Source: Thermohalobaculum sp035527255
GTDB taxonomy: Bacteria; Pseudomonadota; Alphaproteobacteria; Rhodobacterales; Rhodobacteraceae
Assembly (NCBI GenBank): GCA_035527255.1
Contig: DATLAW010000192.1
Location: 1 to 11,941 of the forward strand
Direction: 5' to 3'
Length of the DNA: 11,941 nucleotides
Below, piece by piece: positions 7,299 to 11,941 of the stretch; positions within the stretch are counted from its first letter, which is position 1; each line of letters begins with the position of its first letter. Below the pieces are notes generated by a model. That model was not told where the DNA came from. It did not search any database and was given only the letters and a program-made list of their open reading frames with translations. The position numbers and the translations under genes are program-made.

Positions 7299-7351
7299 CC
7301 GATCGGTCCTTTTCCCCAATGTGGCGCGGCACCCGGTGTCCCGGATGAATT

Positions 7352-7360
7352 AGTATAGCA
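7352..7360 (-). promoter_or_regulatory. Extended -10 promoter for the Nudix gene
   Basis: On the minus strand this reads TGCTATACT, matching the extended -10 consensus TGnTATAAT with one mismatch. It is the most AT-rich point in the divergent spacer and gives a leader of roughly 45 bases. I see no good -35, which extended -10 promoters can do without. Confidence 0.45.
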
Positions 7361-7374
7361 TTTCACATCATAGG

Positions 7375-7393
7375 CCGCCGGTCGGCGGTTTTT
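7375..7393 (+). terminator. Terminator-like hairpin in the SDR upstream region
   Basis: CCGCCG (7375-7380), GT, CGGCGG (7383-7388) is followed immediately by five T (7389-7393), giving a GC-only stem plus U-tract on the plus strand. Realistically it folds as a 5-bp stem with a 4-base loop. It sits 118 bases upstream of the SDR start with no plus-strand gene ahead of it. It could block transcription entering from the left or act as an attenuator in the SDR leader. Confidence 0.38.
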
Positions 7394-7414
7394 CCACCCT
7401 TCGGCATTCTGTCA

Positions 7415-7438
7415 GGCAAGGTCAACAAACCGCTTGCC
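7415..7438. repeat. Inverted repeat GGCAAG/CTTGCC
   Basis: Six-base complementary arms at 7415-7420 and 7433-7438 are separated by 12 bases, 73-96 bases upstream of the SDR start. The layout would suit a dimeric regulator, but arms this short are weak evidence. Confidence 0.25.
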
Positions 7439-7510
7439 GCGCGGCGTCCGCTGTCCGATCAGTGTCCACAATCGGCACAGCTCGCCCGCCATAACCGGAG
7501 AAATCGCGCG

Positions 7511-8263
7511 ATGGACCAGAAACTGCTCACCGGCAAGACCGCTCTGGTCACCGGATCCGCCCGCAATATCGGTCGAGCGACAGCGTTGCGGCTGGCCGCC
7601 TCAGGGGCCAATGTGGTCGTCAACGCAGTTCAGGACCGCGCCGCCGCCGAGTCGGTTCGCGACGAGATCGAAGCCAACGGCGGGCAGGCCATTGTCGTGC
7701 TTGCTGATGTCTCTGACGGGGACGCCGTCGCCGCGATGGCCGAGGCCGGCAGGAATGCGTTCGGCGCCATCGACATCCTGGTCTGTAACGCGTCCGCTCG
7801 CGGCCAAAAACCATTCCTCGAGATTGATTACGCCGCTTGGCGCCGGGTTATTGACATTTCGATCGACGGAACTTTCCATCTGGCCCAGGCAGTGCTGCCG
7901 ATGATGGTCGAGCGACGCTGGGGCAGGGTGGTGACGCTGGGCGGTATCGCTTGGCATGTCGGCTTTAAGAACCGGGTCAACAATCTGGTCGCCAAGTCCG
8001 GCCTGACCGGTCTGACCCGTGGCCTGGCGGCGGAATTCGGCGACCGGGGTATCACCGTCAACATGGTCTCACCGGGTGCCGTCGAGACGGTTCGTCCGGC
8101 CTCCGCCGGCGTCCTCCCGCCGATGGAAACCCCGCCGCCAGTGCCCCGCCTGGCCACCGTCGACGAGGTCGCTTCCGCGGTGCATTTTCTCTGCCTTCCG
8201 GAGCAAGGCTACGTCACCGGCCAGATCATCCACGTCAACGGCGGGATGTTCTACGGCGGATAG
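7511..8263 (+). CDS. Short-chain dehydrogenase/reductase homologue with altered active site
   Basis: This 250-residue protein has the classical SDR length and Rossmann fold. The nucleotide-binding loop is TGSARNIGRA (14-23), the adenine-pocket ADVSD is at 65-69, the usual NNAG is CNAS (92-95), and the C-terminal part has NMVSPGAVET (184-193) and HVNGGM (241-246), as in FabG-like reductases. The catalytic tetrad is mostly missing. Lys162 is present, but the YxxxK tyrosine is Asn158, the serine 13 residues earlier is Gly145, and the tetrad asparagine position is Ser117. It therefore may bind NAD(P) without ordinary SDR catalysis, or use other residues. I recall a divergent SDR clade with a GHVGxKNR-type segment but cannot verify membership. 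The ATG at 7511 has GGAG about 10 bases ahead. Its last 13 bases overlap the convergent GST gene. Confidence 0.87.
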   Translation: MDQKLLTGKTALVTGSARNIGRATALRLAASGANVVVNAVQDRAAAESVRDEIEANGGQAIVVLADVSDGDAVAAMAEAGRNAFGAIDILVCNASARGQKPFLEIDYAAWRRVIDISIDGTFHLAQAVLPMMVERRWGRVVTLGGIAWHVGFKNRVNNLVAKSGLTGLTRGLAAEFGDRGITVNMVSPGAVETVRPASAGVLPPMETPPPVPRLATVDEVASAVHFLCLPEQGYVTGQIIHVNGGMFYGG

Positions 8264-8919
8264 GCCACCATCGCCTCGCCAGCATAGCCCCGGTAGCTAT
8301 CGATGTAATAAGCGGCGTCGTTGGCGATCTGGCTGACCGAGTGTCGCGCCGCCATCGCCTCCGACCAGGCTTTCAGGCGCGGGCAATCCTCGGGGATGGC
8401 GACGCCACGGTAATGGGTCCATGCTGGCAGCCGCTCGAAATAGGGATACCAGGCGAGGTCAGTCAGGCTAACTTCGGCGCCGAACCAATAAGGCCCGTCG
8501 CCGGACAATTTGCCAAATGCCTCCGCCTCGACAAAGCGCAATCTCTCTATCGCCTTGGCCGCCAGCTCTGGATGCATCCCAGGTTCGCGATTGCGGATCA
8601 CCGCGTACAGATCTGGTGAAAAGTATTCGTTGCAATAATGTGTCCAAATCCTTGCTTTAGCACGAAAAGTATAACTTTCCGGCATCAACGGCGGGTCAGG
8701 GAAAACTTCGTCCAGATACTCGTTGATGATCACGCTCTCGTAGATAGTTTTCCCTTCATGGAACAGCGCCGGCACCTTGCCATAGGGTGACACCTCGAGA
8801 AACCGCTCAGACTTGTTACCGAGGTCGATCTCGATATGCTCAAACTCCAACCCCTTCTCGATCAGGGCGAGACGGCTGCGGTGCGCGTAGGGACAGACCC
8901 GTGCGGTATAAAGTTCCAT
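8251..8919 (-). CDS. Glutathione S-transferase family protein
   Basis: This 222-residue protein has a thioredoxin-fold N-terminal domain. It carries CPYAHR (Cys9 at the active-site position), SPYGKVPAL (44-52, with the cis-proline after Val49) and TIYESVIINEYLDE (58-71), whose Glu61-Ser62 binds the gamma-glutamyl part of glutathione. An all-helical C-terminal domain follows from about residue 85. The cysteine at the active site suggests an omega- or lambda-like class that acts in thiol transfer or dehalogenation-type reactions, but the substrate is unknown. The ATG at 8919 has GGGAG 8 bases ahead. The ATG at 8934 has no ribosome-binding site. It follows the antiporter gene on the same strand with a 78-base gap, so co-transcription is possible. 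Its 3' end overlaps the SDR stop region. Confidence 0.88.
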   Translation of the reverse strand: MELYTARVCPYAHRSRLALIEKGLEFEHIEIDLGNKSERFLEVSPYGKVPALFHEGKTIYESVIINEYLDEVFPDPPLMPESYTFRAKARIWTHYCNEYFSPDLYAVIRNREPGMHPELAAKAIERLRFVEAEAFGKLSGDGPYWFGAEVSLTDLAWYPYFERLPAWTHYRGVAIPEDCPRLKAWSEAMAARHSVSQIANDAAYYIDSYRGYAGEAMVAYPP

Positions 8920-8997
8920 GAGCGCGACTCCCATTGGCTGTATTTGGTGGAACAGAGTGCGGCCAACACATCGCTGGGTAAACCCCTGCCGGTCCGG

Positions 8998-11526
8998 TCA
9001 CAGATATCGAGGGCGCTTTTTCCCGGAAATCTCTGGGATTACCGGGAATCGATTGGCAAGTTGCGACTCGGCGGCGCTTCTAATCAGGTCTTCAATCGCC
9101 GGCTCTTTCTTCGCCAACCGCAGGAAGTCATTGCGGGACAACGTTAAAAGGCGACTGAACCCCATTGAGACCACACTGGCGCTGCGCCGCCAAAAATGAA
9201 TGAACAATGCCGGTTCACCAAAGAAATCGCCACTCGACAACTGGGCCGGTTGATCACCAGTTCGCACTTCCACCACACCGGAGGCAATAAAAAACATCTC
9301 GGAACCGCGGTCCCCAGCAGTTATTATGGTCTCGCCCGGTGCCGTGAAGCGCGTCCGCAGATGCCTGGTAATTTTCCTGCGCTGCTCCGGATTGAGGTCC
9401 TTAAACAAGGGAACGGAATCGATGAGTGTCTCGGGCGACAACGCAAGGTCGAGGCGCGGTGGCCTCGACGCCTCCCTTTCACGCCGGTCAAGTCCGCGGA
9501 TCAAATCGTCTCGCAGTTCGGACCCGATGACGCCGTCATTATGCAGACGGACATATTGTTGCCGCTCTCGCCGGATTGCGGTCCGGGTAATCAGTGACTG
9601 CTCGAGCGCCGCGACATAGGCCGGATACTGGCGTTCGATCGCCGCAATTTCCATGCGGACATGCTCAAGGCGCCGGGCGAGCAGCTCGCCCAGGTTCTTC
9701 GCCGCATCCTCGCCGATCATTGGCGCGACGGTGGTGCTGTCGTAGCGCTGCAAGCCGCGGATCACCCGGTCGGTCTCCATCAGCACGGTTAGTTGAAGCT
9801 CGATCATATTGCGAATTGGTCGATCCCAGCGGAGAAAATGCTGCATGATGAGTGCTATGCGGTGACTGGTGACCGAGCTGAACGCCACACTAACAGCCTT
9901 CTCATACCCATCACGACCGCCAGCCCGGGCGGCATCCGCGATGCGATCTGCACTCAACCGCAGCCGGTTGGTCGCTCGAGGTCCGATCGCGCCCTCCTCA
10001 AAACTGCGCCGGATCAGCCGGGCTTCCTGTCCACTCAGAATCGCCAACCCGAGGCGAAGCCGCTCGCCAAAGGGTATGTTTTCGCCCTCGGCGTCAACCT
10101 CGGCCTCGCGGCGCCGCTGGCCTAGGGCTTTCTCAACCGCGGCCAGGGCCCCTGGCTCCAAGGTCCGGGCGGAGGCGATATCGGTAATGACGCTGCGCAC
10201 TCGCTCGATCGACCCAGCGATGATCCGCCCTCGCAGCGCCAGATCAGCCGGGGAAAGTTGATCGAGCCCAAGGCGTGAGGCCAACAGCGCCAGGGTCGAG
10301 GCGTTGACGAACAAGGTGGTCAGCGTGAAGGCGGCCGCCAGCGCCCCCAACACCGGGCCCGCGTCGCCCAACGCCGGCGTCTCGGTCAGCGAGATTGCAA
10401 GGATTAGGGTTACCGCGCCTCGTACGCCACCCCAGAACACCAAGATCCGCTGTGGCCGGTCCATTGGCGCACCCTGTCCAAACCGCGCTATCATCGGCAA
10501 AACGCCAAACAGGATCAGTGCCCGTGCCGCATAGGCTCCAGCGTAGACAATTGCGACCAGTGCGGCCTGCTTCCAGCTCAGGCTCGAGAGCATCCACGGC
10601 GTGATCAACGCCACAATCATCAGGATCAAAGTGTTGGCCCAAAAGCCGATCTGGGTCCAAACAGCATGCACCGTGTTCCAGTTGCCCGGCCCCATATGAA
10701 CGAACCCGGCCGACCCAGTGGCGAGCCCGGCGAACACGACCGCAACGACGCCGGAGGCGCCAAGCCACTGGTCGGCCAACAAATAAGCACCATATGCGAC
10801 GGCAACGGTCATCGAAGCCTCGGCGAGCGAAGAGCGGCCGAGCAGGGGGTATATTCGCGACGCCGCTACTGAAATCAGAAGCCCAAACCCTGCGCCGACG
10901 CCAAAACTGTAGAGAAAACCGAAGATCACCCCGGTTGCGGTTGGCGCGGCGTCAGGAGCCGCCAAAGCCAGAAGAAAGGTAAATATGGCAATCGCGGCGG
11001 CGTCGTTCAGCAGGCTCTCGCCCTCCAGAAGGACCAGCAGCCGTTTTGGAGCGCCGATCTCCCTGAACGTAGTTATCACCGCCGCCGGGTCGGTGGTCGC
11101 CACCGCCGCCCCCAGCAGCAGGCATGCGGTAAACGCAAATGGCGTAACTGCCCAGACCGCCAATCCGACCAGCGCCGTTGCCGCGACCACAGCGATGACC
11201 GCCAGGACGACGATCCCGCCGATATCGTCGAGCATTCGGCGTACATTCACCGCCAGCGCCATTTCGAACAGCAACGGCGGCAGGAAAATGTACAACAGTG
11301 CACTCGAATCAACATCAACCTGCGAGACGAACCATAGATCGTAGGTCGCCAGCGTCGTACCGGCCAGGGTGAAATTGGTCAGCACAGCTGCGGTTCCCGC
11401 CGCCAGCCCGGCGCCGGAAATTATCACCGACAGGGGCAGGCCGATCCGTTTAGCCAGCGGCACAGCAAGCGCAATCAGAGCCAGCGCCAGTGCCATTGCC
11501 GACAGCGAAAAGACGACGATGTCCAT
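8998..11526 (-). CDS. CPA1 Na+/H+ antiporter with C-terminal cyclic-nucleotide-binding domain
   Basis: This 842-residue inner-membrane protein starts with about 12 hydrophobic helices in residues 1-420. CPA1 signatures are visible: YIFLPPLLFE (79-88), TTDPAAVI (144-151), EGESLLNDAA (168-177) with the Asn174-Asp175 ion-binding pair, and WGGVRGAVTL (365-374). It would exchange Na+ (or K+) for H+. A long, charged, largely helical region (about 425-700) follows, in the manner of plant SOS1-type exchangers. The C-terminal domain (about 705-815) is a cyclic-nucleotide-binding fold. Its phosphate-binding cassette GDFFGEPALF...RRSAS (766-784) places Arg781-Ser-Ala exactly ten residues after Glu771, as in CRP. 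Transport is therefore probably gated by cAMP, cGMP or a similar ligand. The ATG at 11526 has GGAAAG four bases upstream. The GST gene follows 78 bases downstream. Confidence 0.92.
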   Translation of the reverse strand: MDIVVFSLSAMALALALIALAVPLAKRIGLPLSVIISGAGLAAGTAAVLTNFTLAGTTLATYDLWFVSQVDVDSSALLYIFLPPLLFEMALAVNVRRMLDDIGGIVVLAVIAVVAATALVGLAVWAVTPFAFTACLLLGAAVATTDPAAVITTFREIGAPKRLLVLLEGESLLNDAAAIAIFTFLLALAAPDAAPTATGVIFGFLYSFGVGAGFGLLISVAASRIYPLLGRSSLAEASMTVAVAYGAYLLADQWLGASGVVAVVFAGLATGSAGFVHMGPGNWNTVHAVWTQIGFWANTLILMIVALITPWMLSSLSWKQAALVAIVYAGAYAARALILFGVLPMIARFGQGAPMDRPQRILVFWGGVRGAVTLILAISLTETPALGDAGPVLGALAAAFTLTTLFVNASTLALLASRLGLDQLSPADLALRGRIIAGSIERVRSVITDIASARTLEPGALAAVEKALGQRRREAEVDAEGENIPFGERLRLGLAILSGQEARLIRRSFEEGAIGPRATNRLRLSADRIADAARAGGRDGYEKAVSVAFSSVTSHRIALIMQHFLRWDRPIRNMIELQLTVLMETDRVIRGLQRYDSTTVAPMIGEDAAKNLGELLARRLEHVRMEIAAIERQYPAYVAALEQSLITRTAIRRERQQYVRLHNDGVIGSELRDDLIRGLDRREREASRPPRLDLALSPETLIDSVPLFKDLNPEQRRKITRHLRTRFTAPGETIITAGDRGSEMFFIASGVVEVRTGDQPAQLSSGDFFGEPALFIHFWRRSASVVSMGFSRLLTLSRNDFLRLAKKEPAIEDLIRSAAESQLANRFPVIPEISGKKRPRYL

Positions 11527-11825
11527 TGATCTTTCCGGTATCCCCTGTCTCGGTCGCTTTAGTCTCCGCCCGCTCTCCCGCGGTTTCTGGGCCGCAGCCG
11601 CCCGCCCATCCTATAGCACCCTGACGCGCCCAGCCATCGTTCGCCGCTTGAGTTTAGATGGATTGACCAAAAATTCTGTACAAATGGCATGGACGCACAT
11701 TCCAAAACGGACAATGTCGCCTCGACCCACGCAGAGACAACGAGTTGTCGACCACCCGATGATACCTTTAACGTCATCGGCCCAAATATCATCGCCTTGC
11801 AGCCGAGGGCGTCAATGAGGTCTAA
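11527..11825. other. Intergenic region upstream of the antiporter gene
   Basis: No frame here has recognisable protein character. It should contain the antiporter promoter. The best -10-like string on the minus strand is TGCTATAGG near 11612-11620, without a clear -35. A perfect 14-base inverted repeat, GACAAC-GA-GTTGTC, lies at 11736-11749, about 210 bases before the start codon, and may be an operator. Confidence 0.4.
11736..11749. repeat. Inverted repeat GACAAC-GA-GTTGTC
   Basis: The six-base arms are perfectly complementary around a two-base centre, the size of a typical dimeric-regulator site. It lies between the antiporter gene and the insertion-sequence end, so it could belong to either. 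Confidence 0.35.
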
Positions 11826-11941
11826 GAGCCTGACCGGAAAGTAGTTGAGCCATATCGGCATATTATGATTCACCGTCTTTGTTCGGAAGATGGAGGACCA
11901 GATGCCTTGGAACGATACCGCTCGGGTTGAGCATAGACGGA
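11826..11941 (+). mobile_element. IS5-family insertion sequence, left end (partial)
   Basis: An IS5-type transposase start at 11902 implies that an insertion sequence enters the window from the right. The likely left terminal repeat begins near GAGCCTGACCGGAAAGTAG at 11826, leaving a leader of about 75 bases, normal for this group. The boundary is inferred from general resemblance to such leaders, because the matching right end is outside the window. Confidence 0.4.
11902..11941 (+). CDS. IS5-family transposase, first 13 codons
   Basis: The visible peptide is MPWNDTARVEHRR, which matches the start of many IS5-type DDE transposases (MPWxDTARxxHxR, normally followed by RYPSDLTDAEW). The start has a good ribosome-binding site, GGAGG, five bases ahead at 11892-11896. 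Only 40 bases are visible, so the identification rests on a short N-terminal signature. Whether the transposase is intact cannot be said. Confidence 0.6.
   Translation, partial: MPWNDTARVEHRR

Noticed and set aside
11559..11873. A 104-codon minus-strand frame upstream of the antiporter
   Set aside because: It crosses the likely insertion-sequence end and the antiporter leader, and its composition has no protein-family character.

Overview
The window is GC-rich bacterial chromosome. Ribosome-binding sites are well spaced and genes are tightly packed. The gene families (DUF3726 pair, EutA-type isomerase, cytochrome P460, GFA-type zinc protein, cyclic-nucleotide-binding CPA1 antiporter) suggest an alphaproteobacterium, perhaps of the Rhizobiales or Rhodospirillales type. 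That assignment rests on recognising families and codon character, not on a marker gene. I see no rRNA, tRNA or CRISPR array.

Layout, left to right: (1) 1-452 (+), the 3' end of an Asp/Glu-racemase-superfamily gene, most like ectoine-utilisation EutA or maleate isomerase. (2) 456-962 (-), a GNAT acetyltransferase, with its own likely promoter at 1002-1030. (3) 1027-2115 (-), an FMN-dependent alpha-hydroxy-acid oxidase/dehydrogenase, divergent from (4) 2231-2713 (+), a GFA/CENP-V-type zinc protein. (5) 2749-3348 (-), an exported cytochrome P460. (6) 3524-5871 (-), a translationally coupled pair: a 572-residue protein I cannot assign, then a DUF3726 protein. (7) 5960-6265 (-), the truncated 5' end of a secreted sorbosone/glucose-dehydrogenase-type gene. 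(8) 6266-6644, a non-coding stretch with an AT-rich patch and several inverted repeats. (9) 6645-7298 (-), a NudL-like Nudix hydrolase, divergent from (10) 7511-8263 (+), a short-chain dehydrogenase homologue whose catalytic Ser and Tyr are replaced. (11) 8251-8919 (-), a glutathione S-transferase-like protein whose 3' end overlaps the SDR by 13 bases. (12) 8998-11526 (-), a large CPA1 Na+/H+ antiporter with a C-terminal cyclic-nucleotide-binding domain. (13) 11902-11941 (+), the first codons of an IS5-type transposase running off the window.

The genes look like an accessory or metabolic mixture rather than one pathway. Redox and detoxification themes recur (FMN oxidase, GFA protein, P460, GST, SDR, Nudix), but no single route can be assembled from what is visible. 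The least explained part is the coupled pair at 3524-5871, which sits directly behind a truncated secreted-enzyme gene. The other notable items are the SDR without its catalytic residues and the antiporter with an apparently intact cyclic-nucleotide phosphate-binding cassette.
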